From Moritella sp. JT01 (lineage in GTDB: Bacteria > Pseudomonadota > Gammaproteobacteria > Enterobacterales > Moritellaceae), in contig NZ_LOCN01000018.1 of the NCBI RefSeq assembly GCF_001574435.1, positions 62,001 through 126,000 of the forward strand: a DNA stretch of 64,000 nucleotides, given 5' to 3'. The notes under the pieces are model-generated. The model worked only from the letters and a program-made list of their open reading frames with translations, was not told where the DNA came from and did not search any database. Positions 1-9,455 of the stretch are shown here, one piece after another (positions within the stretch are counted from its first letter, which is position 1; every line of letters starts with the position of its first letter). Position numbers and translations under genes: made by a program.

Positions 1-864
1 AGATTCATCAACGCCATTCACTAATTGGCACTTAAACCCGAGTATAAAACAAACTCTCTTAACAAGAGAAAAACTCAATCCATTGATTGGGGCGCTGCCA
101 TCTTGTTGTAAATCTTCAACTTTAAATTGGATGACATGATTGATATTCACACTACTACTCGCGAGCTTTTGTCGCAGCGACTTTAGTCTAACATCGTACT
201 CATTTTTATTAATAATATTCGCGACCTGATGCTGTAACTCATTTTCACTGAGCAGACGGTTAATCTCATCAAGTAGAACGGCATTTTTTCCATGTTTAGT
301 CGCAATCGAAACGGGGGTGATATCAAACACACTTGACACTCTCTCTGCTTTAAAACCTTTATTAAGTGCAACCTCAAGCCTCCCAGAATTGCCAATAACG
401 GCGTCTACATCGTCATGTTGAAGGTAATCAAATGCAGTATCAATATCATGATAAGTATCAAAAGACTTGTTATAAAACTGTAATTTTAGAAAATCATGAT
501 ATGTAGACCCACTAGGTGTTAAAAATTTATTGACCGTTGATTTATTAAATTTATTTTTTGTGAAAATGTACGATAAATCGGTATGCACAGGGGCTGTAAA
601 ATCCAGAAAAGATGATCTTTCAGATGTATATGTGATATCAGCAGTAAAATCCAAATACTCTGTATTCAACAAATACAATATATCATCGTAGTTTTCATAA
701 TAATGAAAATTAAAGTTGATCAATAATTCATCTGCTATTTTTTTAAAAGTAAACTCACTGATCTTGTCACTTCTAATTATACCGACATTATAGGTTTCAT
801 TTTTAGCAAAGGCATAATCAATATTGAGTAACAAAATTAAATATAAAATAGCAAAAAGATTCAT
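1..864 (-). CDS. Periplasmic solute-binding-like sensor protein, partial (cut by the left edge)
   Basis: An open frame of 288 codons runs from an ATG at 864 to the first base of the window without a stop, so the C-terminus is missing. It starts with a short hydrophobic leader (MNLFAILYLILLLNIDYAFA), then a region resembling the bacterial extracellular solute-binding family 3, with phrases such as LDFTADITYT and FLDFTAPVHTD that resemble binding-protein halves of BvgS-like sensors. The third gene of this row has the same kind of N-terminus followed by GGDEF and EAL domains, so this one may also carry a cytoplasmic output domain beyond the edge; that is inference. Its start lies 11 bases after the stop of the EIIC-EAL gene, which suggests one transcript. 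No strong ribosome binding site is visible. Confidence 0.6.
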   Translation of the reverse strand, partial: MNLFAILYLILLLNIDYAFAKNETYNVGIIRSDKISEFTFKKIADELLINFNFHYYENYDDILYLLNTEYLDFTADITYTSERSSFLDFTAPVHTDLSYIFTKNKFNKSTVNKFLTPSGSTYHDFLKLQFYNKSFDTYHDIDTAFDYLQHDDVDAVIGNSGRLEVALNKGFKAERVSSVFDITPVSIATKHGKNAVLLDEINRLLSENELQHQVANIINKNEYDVRLKSLRQKLASSSVNINHVIQFKVEDLQQDGSAPINGLSFSLVKRVCFILGFKCQLVNGVDES

Positions 865-875
865 AGTATACGCCA

Positions 876-2909
876 TCACAATTGCGCATTATTAATAAAG
901 GTTATGTTTTCAATTGGCTTTGGCTTAGAAAAAAAGAACCCTTGAACAAAATGAATATTCTCTTTTTCCATCAATTCAACTTCACTTTGTTTTTCAACAC
1001 CTTCGACGACTATCTTAGCCCCTAGCACTCTTACAATCTGACATGTTAACGAGAACAGTTCCGCACCTATTTTATTATAAGTATTCATTGTTAGCGTGCG
1101 ATCAATCTTAACGATATCAAATTTGTATGTAGACAAATAACCTAATGAGGAATAACCAGAACCAAAATCGTCTAACGCAATTTGAACCCCTAAAGCTCTA
1201 AATTTTTCAATTGTTTTAGCTGTATTAAACTCATCTTTAATCAATACATCTTCGGTTATTTCTAATATTATACTAGAGAAAGGGATAGCTACTTTTTCAA
1301 TTTCTTCTTTTACGGCATGAAAAAAATCTGTTCGAATAAATGTCACAGGAGATACATTAATTGAAACTGTAATACCAAATTCTTTAATGATCGCGGCGGT
1401 TTCAGTCAATGCCCGATGCAATACCCAAAAGTCTAGTACTGAAGCCAATCCTACTTTATTAAAATCATCTATAAATATTGGTGGTGTTATTTTACCCTGA
1501 CGATCTCTATGCCGAATCAAGGCTTCGATAGACACAATATTTTTAGTGATCAAATCATATTGTGGTTGATAAAATAATACAAAGTCCCCACTACGCTGTA
1601 GTTTATTGATGCGATTCTGAGCAAGAATATTCTGATTCATTGCTGGTAGCATGCCACCTATCGATTTACTTTCGTCCAATTTGTCATAATTAAAATAGTT
1701 ATCCGAAATAGACTTGGAAAACACAACATTTACCATTTTGATACCATCCATTCGACGAAAAAATGGGTAGTAGATAAAGATACCGAAAATGACAATTACC
1801 GCTTGTAATACAACGGCGTTCACATCTCCATCTGTCGATAAATAGCCACTGTATAATGTCGGTGTCATCCAACTAATTGGAATAGTAACAGGAGCGACTA
1901 AGCCTAATGTCGTCACTAAATAGGCAAGGGACAGAGACAATATGGGAACCATAATAAAGGGAATGATTAAAATTGGGTTAAACATGACAGGCAAGCCATA
2001 TATCACTAATTCATTAATATTAAAAAAACTAAATATTAATGACACTGCACCAAGTCGACGATAGCCTTTATTTTTTGTTAATAACATACAGATAACTAAA
2101 CTCAACGAATTCCCAGCACCACCTATCGATGCATACGTTGTTAAAAAAAGGCTATTCATAATATGCTCAGAATGGCATTTAATATCAGCAATCGCTATCG
2201 AATGGCTGCAATCAAGGCCTGCAGCAGAACCAGAAAGTACAGCATGGCCATTCATTCCGATGAACCAAAGCAGATTCCGACTTGTTTCCAATATCAGGGC
2301 ATTAAATAGAGGGTCAATATCATAATGGATAAACCCAGTCACTGTTTCAGTCATCACTAAACAAGACAAGTAGAATGCAGGAAGCCCTATAGCGACAATA
2401 ACTAATAAGGTGATGCCGACAAGGTTTATCGACTGATCTATCACTGAGGGCAGTTCAGAGCGCATAAGCCATTGTTTAGTCTGAATATAGAAGATAAACT
2501 TAGACACTAATATTGGAATTAATACGGCGATAAAAAACGGGATATTCATATTAAGCAGTGCAGTGCTGTCTATCACTTTACACGTATTACATATAATTAA
2601 AACGATCACTAAAGATGAAGTAATAACCAAAACTCGCGATACGCCTTCTTTTTTAGACAGAAATAAAGAAAAATAAGTTAATAACAATATCGGATATAAC
2701 GAGCGTGTACTTTCTGAAACAAGTTCCATAAACAAGCTTAACCGAAGAAATTCAAACACCGCAAAAAAAGATGATAAAACGTCACATAACGCTGAAATAA
2801 CGGGAATGGGTAACAACATAATAAAGGTATTACAAAGACCACGTAAATAAAGATTATCAGATAAACGGTCTAACAATTTCATCATTATATTATTCAAAAA
2901 TACACACAT
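876..2909 (-). CDS. PTS EIIC (lactose/cellobiose-type) membrane domain fused to an EAL phosphodiesterase domain
   Basis: The 677-residue product has about ten hydrophobic segments in residues 25-385, including the EIIC signature region NINELVIYGLPVMFNPIL (about 298-315) and a WFIGMNGH stretch (215-222) like that of the cellobiose/lactose EIIC family. Residues about 425-675 form an EAL domain with the expected acidic and lysine motifs: EALIR (462-466), EITED, DDFGSGYSS, KIDR, VEGVEK and QGFFFSKP. All catalytic motifs look intact, so c-di-GMP hydrolysis is likely. There is no EIIA or EIIB domain, so the EIIC part may act as a sugar or osmotic sensor rather than a transporter; this is inference. 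The gene starts 4 bases after the previous stop. Internal ATGs at residues 9 and 10 are alternative starts. Confidence 0.8.
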   Translation of the reverse strand: MCVFLNNIMMKLLDRLSDNLYLRGLCNTFIMLLPIPVISALCDVLSSFFAVFEFLRLSLFMELVSESTRSLYPILLLTYFSLFLSKKEGVSRVLVITSSLVIVLIICNTCKVIDSTALLNMNIPFFIAVLIPILVSKFIFYIQTKQWLMRSELPSVIDQSINLVGITLLVIVAIGLPAFYLSCLVMTETVTGFIHYDIDPLFNALILETSRNLLWFIGMNGHAVLSGSAAGLDCSHSIAIADIKCHSEHIMNSLFLTTYASIGGAGNSLSLVICMLLTKNKGYRRLGAVSLIFSFFNINELVIYGLPVMFNPILIIPFIMVPILSLSLAYLVTTLGLVAPVTIPISWMTPTLYSGYLSTDGDVNAVVLQAVIVIFGIFIYYPFFRRMDGIKMVNVVFSKSISDNYFNYDKLDESKSIGGMLPAMNQNILAQNRINKLQRSGDFVLFYQPQYDLITKNIVSIEALIRHRDRQGKITPPIFIDDFNKVGLASVLDFWVLHRALTETAAIIKEFGITVSINVSPVTFIRTDFFHAVKEEIEKVAIPFSSIILEITEDVLIKDEFNTAKTIEKFRALGVQIALDDFGSGYSSLGYLSTYKFDIVKIDRTLTMNTYNKIGAELFSLTCQIVRVLGAKIVVEGVEKQSEVELMEKENIHFVQGFFFSKPKPIENITFINNAQL

Positions 2910-2913
2910 CTGT

Positions 2914-5622
2914 TTAATTTTTTATCAGGCTGATAAATTCATCAGGCGTGATAGGTTTTGAATACTTCCAGCCTTGCACTTTATGAACTCCAAGTTCAAT
3001 AACAAGCGACTCATCCTCCTCATTCTCTATCCCTTCAAACACAATCTCATCACAGAAATTTTTCACTTCTTTAATTAGATTTTTAACCGCCCCCTTGAAC
3101 TTGTCATTGTTATGCATTGCATTGAACAAACTTCGATCTAATTTAATACAGTCAAACCTGAACTCACTAAGGAGTATCATCGATGAGTTACCAGTAGTGA
3201 AATCATCTAATGAAATTTTCACACCAAAATCATGTCTTATTTCTGTAATAAAACGAATCACCGCATTTTTATGCTCTGATGCTATTGATTCAATAATTTC
3301 TAACTCTAAATTTTTGATCATGTCATTTTCAGTCAATATCGCTCTGACTTTTTTCTTAAACATTTCACAAGCTATACTTTCAGAGCTCACATTAACCGAA
3401 AAAACAACATCAAACATATTATTTATCTTAATGAAATCTACCGTTTTTTCTAAGATCAAATAATCTAACTCTGGTATTCTCCCGCATTTTTCTAAATAAT
3501 TTACAAATACCGCGGGAGAGTAATGCTGTCCATTTACATAGAGGCGAGCGAGGGCTTCAGCACCGTATATAGCACCTAATTTCAAATCGAATTTAGGCTG
3601 AAAGTTGACACTAAAACTTTTGTATTTTAACGCTTGAGTAATAACCTCTTTAATTACATTTTTATTGATGTAATCTTGTACTTCTTTTGAATCTTCGTAA
3701 GAGTAAAATAAAGCGCTATCATTAAGAGAGTTAGCATACATAGCTTCAGTACTTGCTATCAGGTCTAATTTAAGATCACTAGACCTATTTTTCACACCAC
3801 AATTAAATACAACTCTTTTATCGTCTGAACGCTGCTTTAGCTGTATCAACTTGTCTTCTATTTTTTTTATGCACCCATATTTTGAAAAAATAACAAAATG
3901 GTCACCATAGAGCCTAAATATCTTAGCTTTCGATGGGAAACTAGCTTTTAGCATATGTGAAAAAACTCTAATGATGTTATTCGCATTTTCGACACCATCA
4001 GATTTTTTTATATTCTCTAAATTTGATATATTGATGTAAATGATGTTTTTATATTTTTTATTTCGATGATATTTTTTCATTACATTTGAATTTAATAATT
4101 TTGTTAACGGGTCAACCGTCACTTTTTTATAAAAATAGTAAATATAAATAACAAATAGTATCGATAACACCATATAAGAGTAAAAATCTCTTAATCTCAG
4201 TTCCTTTTTGCCATCAATAACAGATTGTAAAATAAGGTTTCTAGCATGTTTATTTATCGCAACATATCCAGTGGTATTAGATATCTCTATCAATGAATTG
4301 AGGATTGACAATAAAGCATTACTTTCAGGGTGATTTTTAGGGACTAAAAAGACAACAGACTTCAAACTCAGCGGTTCTTCAGTGAAATTTAAGTTGGGGT
4401 TTTGTGCCAATAATAGCTTTCCATCTAAACTTGTCGAAATAAATGCATCAATACCACCTTGCATAAAGTATTCGACCATTTCTTCTTGATGTAAAAACTC
4501 TATATATTTTTTTGACGAAGAGCGTAGATCTCTTGGCATCTCTTTCATTATACCGATTCGTTTTACGTCATTAATCTTAGTGTTTTTGAACAGTACAATC
4601 CGAACTAAACCTAAACTTTTAGTTGGTAGATTACCGTCCAATTTTTCTTTGTCATATAAAGCCATTGTTACGTCATCGCTATATAATTCAAAGCAACTAT
4701 TATCATGACAATCTCGGTCGATAAGATTAATCCCATAGATTTCGGCGGCAAGATTCTTATACTTATTAAATATCAATAGATTGTTATATTTATCGGCATA
4801 GAAGGGAAATAAGTGAAAATCCATTAATACATTAATATAGTTACCATTCTGTAATTTTTTATTCGACAATGACAGATACTGATTATTCAAACCCGTAATC
4901 TCTTTCTCCAATTGAGTTTTATCTATGTTTTCAATGATGCCATTTATCACGGGTAATAATATTTTGCTTTTACTTTTAATCACGGCAACATGGCTGCCTT
5001 TCATTTCCGATATGGGCATTTTAAAACCATGGTAGTTTGTAATATGGGAGCTACCCGACACAAATAATGGTTCTTTGTTTAAATCCGAAACAGATTCTAC
5101 TAATTTTATATTATTGTTAAATCCAATTGATTCTAAGAAGCGCTTAGTAAGATCAACCCAAGCAGAACCCTTAAGTGTCGCTATTGATTGGCCCGATTCT
5201 AGGTTATTCATTAGCGGATTACTGCTCACGATGTAAGGAATTTCATCACTGATCTTTATTGAATAGTCTAGATATTGATTTCGATCTTTCGTCTTAGCAA
5301 GATCAAAAATCAAATCTACTTTCCCACTCTTAGCCAATGCAAGCAATTCAGCTAGGGGCTTTTGAATAATAAGGGTCTCAACGCCTAAGCAATTTTTGAG
5401 TGGTTTTTCTATAATTTCATAAGCAAAATCGCCATTCGCAATTTTTCTTGTGTATAGGCTATCGCTGACAACACCGATTTTGATTACTTCATTCTGATAA
5501 GGAAGCATACCTGTTACAGTATTATTGATACTACAAGCGGCATAAGAGGGGGTTATAAAGATAAGAAATAATAGTGGGCACAAGTAATGTAGCTTGAATA
5601 TAAAATAAATCGACTTCATCAT
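2914..5622 (-). CDS. Periplasmic-binding-like sensor with degenerate GGDEF and EAL domains
   Basis: This 902-residue protein has an N-terminal hydrophobic leader (residues about 8-28), two solute-binding-protein-like regions (about 45-235 and 265-480), one membrane segment near residue 490 (SYMVLSILFVIYIYYFY), a GGDEF-type domain in which the signature reads YGDHF, and a C-terminal EAL domain. The GGDEF signature lacks both glycines in the normal pattern, so cyclase activity is unlikely. The EAL domain keeps EALAR, SLDDF, KLDRS and FEGIEN, but the usual DDFG has become DDFT and Asp of the KID motif is KLD, so activity is uncertain. It may be a c-di-GMP receptor or an impaired phosphodiesterase. 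It heads the three-gene row that continues to the left edge. Confidence 0.75.
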   Translation of the reverse strand: MMKSIYFIFKLHYLCPLLFLIFITPSYAACSINNTVTGMLPYQNEVIKIGVVSDSLYTRKIANGDFAYEIIEKPLKNCLGVETLIIQKPLAELLALAKSGKVDLIFDLAKTKDRNQYLDYSIKISDEIPYIVSSNPLMNNLESGQSIATLKGSAWVDLTKRFLESIGFNNNIKLVESVSDLNKEPLFVSGSSHITNYHGFKMPISEMKGSHVAVIKSKSKILLPVINGIIENIDKTQLEKEITGLNNQYLSLSNKKLQNGNYINVLMDFHLFPFYADKYNNLLIFNKYKNLAAEIYGINLIDRDCHDNSCFELYSDDVTMALYDKEKLDGNLPTKSLGLVRIVLFKNTKINDVKRIGIMKEMPRDLRSSSKKYIEFLHQEEMVEYFMQGGIDAFISTSLDGKLLLAQNPNLNFTEEPLSLKSVVFLVPKNHPESNALLSILNSLIEISNTTGYVAINKHARNLILQSVIDGKKELRLRDFYSYMVLSILFVIYIYYFYKKVTVDPLTKLLNSNVMKKYHRNKKYKNIIYINISNLENIKKSDGVENANNIIRVFSHMLKASFPSKAKIFRLYGDHFVIFSKYGCIKKIEDKLIQLKQRSDDKRVVFNCGVKNRSSDLKLDLIASTEAMYANSLNDSALFYSYEDSKEVQDYINKNVIKEVITQALKYKSFSVNFQPKFDLKLGAIYGAEALARLYVNGQHYSPAVFVNYLEKCGRIPELDYLILEKTVDFIKINNMFDVVFSVNVSSESIACEMFKKKVRAILTENDMIKNLELEIIESIASEHKNAVIRFITEIRHDFGVKISLDDFTTGNSSMILLSEFRFDCIKLDRSLFNAMHNNDKFKGAVKNLIKEVKNFCDEIVFEGIENEEDESLVIELGVHKVQGWKYSKPITPDEFISLIKN

Positions 5623-5820
5623 AAGGGGTTCACACTCTATTACTCTTAACTTACTAGACCAAGTTTATAAGTATATCGAGATTAACCCTTTTTGACTTTA
5701 AGCAACTTTAAACCAATGTAAACAAATGTAAACACCGTCGAGGCAGTCGAAACGAGCGGCACCTAATAAACACCATATTCTGAATGCTCACAGCCCTTAT
5801 TAAGCGTCTTATAACCGTAA

Positions 5821-6465
5821 TTAGAACGCTGTTAATTCAATATCTACACGCCTATTTCTCTCTCGCCCGCCTGGAGTATCATTATTAAATTCAGGATTAT
5901 TTTCACCTTTTGAATCTAGCAATATCCCCTGAGAATTAACGCTATTTTCTATCAGGTATGTCTTCACACTTTCAGAACGCTTTATACCGAGCTCGTAGTT
6001 ATAGATTTCCCTCCCGATAGAATCGGTATGGCCGATCAATTGTAAACCGCTATTTGAGTCTTTCAGACTACTCGCCAGTAGCTGTAAAATGTGTCGACTC
6101 TCGCCTGTTAATTTATCGTCATCAAAAGAAAAGTTAACGCGAGCAAAAATATCACTACTATCGCCATCTAATTTCAAGCTACTGTTTTTATATAAATATT
6201 CAGCACACTCTTCTTTTAAACCTGTCTCACTAAAATTAGCTTTCATTAAATTCAGCACATAGTCAGTCTTGCTACTGGCTTTAACCAACATCATTTGACC
6301 TTGTTTTTCGTAAACACGCTTTGCCTCACCCATGTGAGTATCTAATTGATACTCTAGCTGTTCATGAGAACAGTAAGAGATAAATTCGCTTTGTTTCATT
6401 GCCTTTGCATAGGCACTTGTACAAGCAGATAATATTAATAACGACAACACTATTTTAGATTTCAT
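5821..6465 (-). CDS. OmpA-family peptidoglycan-associated protein at the end of the Tad operon
   Basis: The 214-residue product has an N-terminal export signal (MKSKIVLSLLILSACTSAYA); the Cys inside LSAC could be a lipobox, so it may be a lipoprotein. Residues about 105-212 are an OmpA-like domain with LIGHTDSIG and the closing GGRERNRRVDIEL motif that contacts peptidoglycan. It follows tadG by 20 bases on the same strand. OmpA-like proteins are commonly encoded at the end of Vibrio-type Tad loci, where they may tie the pilus machine to the cell wall. About 200 bases without a gene separate it from the next gene downstream, so it is probably the last gene of the Tad transcript. Confidence 0.8.
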   Translation of the reverse strand: MKSKIVLSLLILSACTSAYAKAMKQSEFISYCSHEQLEYQLDTHMGEAKRVYEKQGQMMLVKASSKTDYVLNLMKANFSETGLKEECAEYLYKNSSLKLDGDSSDIFARVNFSFDDDKLTGESRHILQLLASSLKDSNSGLQLIGHTDSIGREIYNYELGIKRSESVKTYLIENSVNSQGILLDSKGENNPEFNNDTPGGRERNRRVDIELTAF

Positions 6466-6485
6466 ATATTCCCATTCATTTACAG

Positions 6486-7727
6486 TTACTTTAGATGACC
6501 GATTTCTTCAGATATTAGCTCTAAGATCCTATCTAATATTTCTTGTTCATTTTCGGCCTTATAAACATTATCAACGCCGACACACCTAGCTAGCTCTACA
6601 TTATTTTCTAGATCATAACCAAAACCAATAACAGCCAACTTAGCCGCATAGTTTTCGCCATTCTCATTTTGATCTTCTGAAAGCCTCTGCTTGATTATTT
6701 GGCAATAATGCCTATCATTTAATTCCCTATGTTGAACGTCCTTAATTTGACCTTGATCTGCACCACTATCTTGTCCATCTGAAAGCACAATGAGTAATCG
6801 TCTTGGGTTTTTACCCGTTTTTAACATCTGAGCGCCACGAATAACCCCTTCATAAGAAGCAGTGCCATGATTGGCTCTGAACCGATTGAACTGGCTAATA
6901 AATTGTTTATAATTATTGGTTAATGGGATATCAAAAAAATATGATTTATCACCGGGAGGCTTCTCCGTATATTTCCCTTTACGCCAAAGGTTCCTTATAG
7001 TCCAATCCGCATAATAATTAAAATTAGCCACTCTATTTCTTGATTTCTCCGCGGTGTACCAGTTAAACGGGACAACCCCCACTGTATTATTCCCGTCCGT
7101 TATCGCATCAAACTTTTCAATTTCCTTTACAATATTTCCCATGACGTTTTTAAGCGCATCAATCTTTATTCTGCCGTTCCAATGCCTGTTCATAGACTCT
7201 GAAAAATCGGCAACGAACACAACATCAACGGTTTTATTCACATACTTTCGCGCTTTTGCTGCATGCCCAACAGTAAACGTATCACCAAAACCGACAATAG
7301 ATTCATTACCAGGAAACCATGTATTGAGTCTCGTTTTAGCCTCGATACGGTATTCGTTAAAACGGTTCTCTCCTCTTGTTAACCCTTCACGGCATTCGGG
7401 TATATCATTACATGCTAATTTACTAATTTTTAGGTCTTGGAGTAATATTGAGTCCTGATTATAGAAGTAGTTTGAAATAACGCTTTTCGCGATATCCCTA
7501 TTTACTTGTGAGCCGCTACCTGCAATATCAGGATTTACATCACTGTTGTCAGCATTTCTTGCTGCGATTGTTAAAATAGCAACTTCCGCCGCATCCCCTA
7601 ATCTGGCTTTACTCTGTAAAGCACGTACCCCATCGGTCGCCAAGGCGAAAATGCCAAACAAAACAGGGACTATCATGGTAAATAGCAGTGCTGCGTGCCC
7701 TTGTTGACGCTTATAACTTGTTTGCAT
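6486..7727 (-). CDS. tadG: TadG-like pilus assembly protein with von Willebrand factor A domain
   Basis: The 413-residue protein begins with a TadE/TadG-like membrane anchor (QQGHAALLFTMIVPVLFGIF, residues 8-27, after a short basic head) and continues with a vWA domain. The metal-ion-dependent adhesion site starts at DFSES (174-178), and SDGQD near residue 315 fits the third MIDAS loop. This domain layout (prepilin-like N-terminus plus vWA) is typical of TadG, which sits in the envelope and is required for Flp pilus production or anchoring in several Tad systems. Its ATG lies 2 bases after the tadF stop, which argues for co-translation. Length and order in the cluster agree with tadG; I see no defect. 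Confidence 0.85.
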   Translation of the reverse strand: MQTSYKRQQGHAALLFTMIVPVLFGIFALATDGVRALQSKARLGDAAEVAILTIAARNADNSDVNPDIAGSGSQVNRDIAKSVISNYFYNQDSILLQDLKISKLACNDIPECREGLTRGENRFNEYRIEAKTRLNTWFPGNESIVGFGDTFTVGHAAKARKYVNKTVDVVFVADFSESMNRHWNGRIKIDALKNVMGNIVKEIEKFDAITDGNNTVGVVPFNWYTAEKSRNRVANFNYYADWTIRNLWRKGKYTEKPPGDKSYFFDIPLTNNYKQFISQFNRFRANHGTASYEGVIRGAQMLKTGKNPRRLLIVLSDGQDSGADQGQIKDVQHRELNDRHYCQIIKQRLSEDQNENGENYAAKLAVIGFGYDLENNVELARCVGVDNVYKAENEQEILDRILELISEEIGHLK

Positions 7728-7729
7728 GG

Positions 7730-8275
7730 TTATCTGCCTATGATTATTGCGCTAGATGATACGGTATTAAACTCTTCACCAATTAACGCCCCAAACCAGT
7801 TTTCTGTTTTATAAATCAGGGTAACGCGGTATATGGTTGCTCTGCGTCCCCAACTGGTTTTCACAGCCAAGTTTTCCAGAGTCTTCATGTCGCTACTCGG
7901 AGTGATTTTTTGAGTTCCTCTTGGGAATGGAAAAACAATCGGCTCATCCTTACTGTCAAATTGCAACGCTTCTATATGCATCCCCCATCGCAGATCATCA
8001 AAATTTTGAGACGTTCTACGCATGCTTTGTGTTGCAATCGTGTTTAGAGTAGTGGTTTCAGCCTCTGATAGTCTGTAATTGTCGTTGTTGAACTGGGTAC
8101 GCTCTTTAAGAATATTAGCCACAGAATAACTTAATCGATCAAGCTTTCCTTTCAACGATAATTTAACAATGACATCGGCACTAAATACAATAAGAAGAGA
8201 AAATATCACGCCAACAACGGCAAATTCGACGGTGAAATTACCTTGTTGTTTATCGTTTAAATTCACTTCGCTCAT
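7730..8275 (-). CDS. tadF: TadF-like pseudopilin
   Basis: The 181-residue product has the pseudopilin-type start: a short polar leader, then QGNFTVEFAVVGVIFSLL, where a Glu at position +5 of the mature part precedes a hydrophobic helix. This matches prepilins cut by the TadV peptidase. The rest is a soluble domain that ends SSAIIIGR. The ATG at 8275 follows an AGGAG motif closely and lies within the 3' end of tadE, with a 26-base overlap. TadE and TadF are minor pseudopilins that help fibre assembly. Assignment rests on order and the N-terminal helix, since pseudopilins diverge strongly elsewhere. Confidence 0.8.
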   Translation of the reverse strand: MSEVNLNDKQQGNFTVEFAVVGVIFSLLIVFSADVIVKLSLKGKLDRLSYSVANILKERTQFNNDNYRLSEAETTTLNTIATQSMRRTSQNFDDLRWGMHIEALQFDSKDEPIVFPFPRGTQKITPSSDMKTLENLAVKTSWGRRATIYRVTLIYKTENWFGALIGEEFNTVSSSAIIIGR

Positions 8276-8741
8276 ACTCCTGTATCACAATTGACTCTCG
8301 CACTAAGAGTTGATCATCACTTAAAAAATAGTTGAACATTGGGTTATACTTATATTCCACTCTGTATATCGCAATGGCACTATTATCCTCGTTACCACAT
8401 TCTTTAAATTCATCCTCACCTGGCTGGCAAACTGACGTGATATCCTCAAGATCTGCCAAGCGGGCTATGTAATGAACAGACACTTTAAAGTTACTCGGAT
8501 CTAGAAATTGCGACCAGAGGGTGTTATTACTTCTTATGCTTTGCTTAAACTGATTCATATAGCTGCCTTCATCTTTCTTCACCGCCCGTGAAGATTCCGC
8601 CAAAGCTAAGTCGGTTAATCCAGATACATAAGACACGTAGCTCATTTCAACCCAGACACAAACCAATAGCCAAAATGGAAACAGCCCGAGAACAAATTCG
8701 ATGGTCGCGACCCCATGCTGCTTTCTTAATATTTTATTCAT
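8250..8741 (-). CDS. tadE: TadE-like pseudopilin
   Basis: The 163-residue protein starts MNKILRKQHGVATIEFVLG, a TadE-like signature: a basic leader, Gly before the cleavage point, Glu at +5, then a hydrophobic segment to about residue 35. The C-terminal part is a globular periplasmic domain with two Cys (near residues 100 and 116) that could form a disulfide. It overlaps tadF by 26 bases and lies 12 bases from tadD. It should be processed by the TadV peptidase encoded in the same operon and act as a minor pilus component. Confidence 0.82.
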   Translation of the reverse strand: MNKILRKQHGVATIEFVLGLFPFWLLVCVWVEMSYVSYVSGLTDLALAESSRAVKKDEGSYMNQFKQSIRSNNTLWSQFLDPSNFKVSVHYIARLADLEDITSVCQPGEDEFKECGNEDNSAIAIYRVEYKYNPMFNYFLSDDQLLVRESIVIQEYERSEFKR

Positions 8742-8753
8742 ATACTGGTCCCA

Positions 8754-9455
8754 CTATATCGGCTTCAATTCAATTAATTCTTTTACTATTTCGTCTATTT
8801 CACGTTGCGAATAACTTGCAGCTAATATACTTCTAACAGCATTTACATCATCAATCTGAGAGAAAGCGATTATCAAGTTAGCCTTTATTTTAATGTCACT
8901 TGGATATTTAGTATAAAGTGGCATTAAACGTGTGATTGAAGCCTGTGGATGTCCTTCCAGCAAATCTAAAACAGCTAAGTTGTTTTGAATAATAATATCG
9001 TCGTGAAAATGTGTTCTCGCACGATTAAAATAGTGTCTTGATTGCTCGTAGTTATTATTTTCGGCGTAAATCAGCCCCATTAAATTTTCAATATCTGAAT
9101 TCACATCATTTTTCGCTATTATTTTTTCACATGTGATTAGCGCATTATCAAACTCTTCATTTTTATATAATGCTTTCGCCTTTATTTCTAATATAGCAAT
9201 AGAGACCTTGTCTCGTTGCAACAATGGCGCTAACGTGAACAGACTTGATTCATAGTCATTAATCGATAAATAAGCATTCGCCAACTTGGTTCTAATATTA
9301 TCGTTTTCTTTCGTCTTTAATTCGGCCTTATATAGCGCAATCATTTTGTGATAATTTTGAGTTTGTTCATAAAAATCAAGTGAATTAGAAATCGAATCAT
9401 TGTTATTAGCAGCACAACCCGAAACGAGCAATATCAATATAAAATATCTATACAC
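8754..9455 (-). CDS. tadD: TadD-like TPR lipoprotein
   Basis: The 233-residue protein has a lipoprotein signal (MYRYFILILLVSGCAANN, Cys at residue 14) followed by helical tetratricopeptide-like repeats, for example residues 50-150 with the spacing of paired helices (ANAYLSINDYESSLFTLAPL and the next one beginning IENLMGLIYAENNNYEQSRH). TadD proteins are outer-membrane-associated TPR lipoproteins thought to help localise or assemble the RcpA secretin. The start overlaps the tadC stop by 8 bases, consistent with coupled translation. TPR repeats alone are not specific; the operon position decides the call. Confidence 0.82.
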   Translation of the reverse strand: MYRYFILILLVSGCAANNNDSISNSLDFYEQTQNYHKMIALYKAELKTKENDNIRTKLANAYLSINDYESSLFTLAPLLQRDKVSIAILEIKAKALYKNEEFDNALITCEKIIAKNDVNSDIENLMGLIYAENNNYEQSRHYFNRARTHFHDDIIIQNNLAVLDLLEGHPQASITRLMPLYTKYPSDIKIKANLIIAFSQIDDVNAVRSILAASYSQREIDEIVKELIELKPI

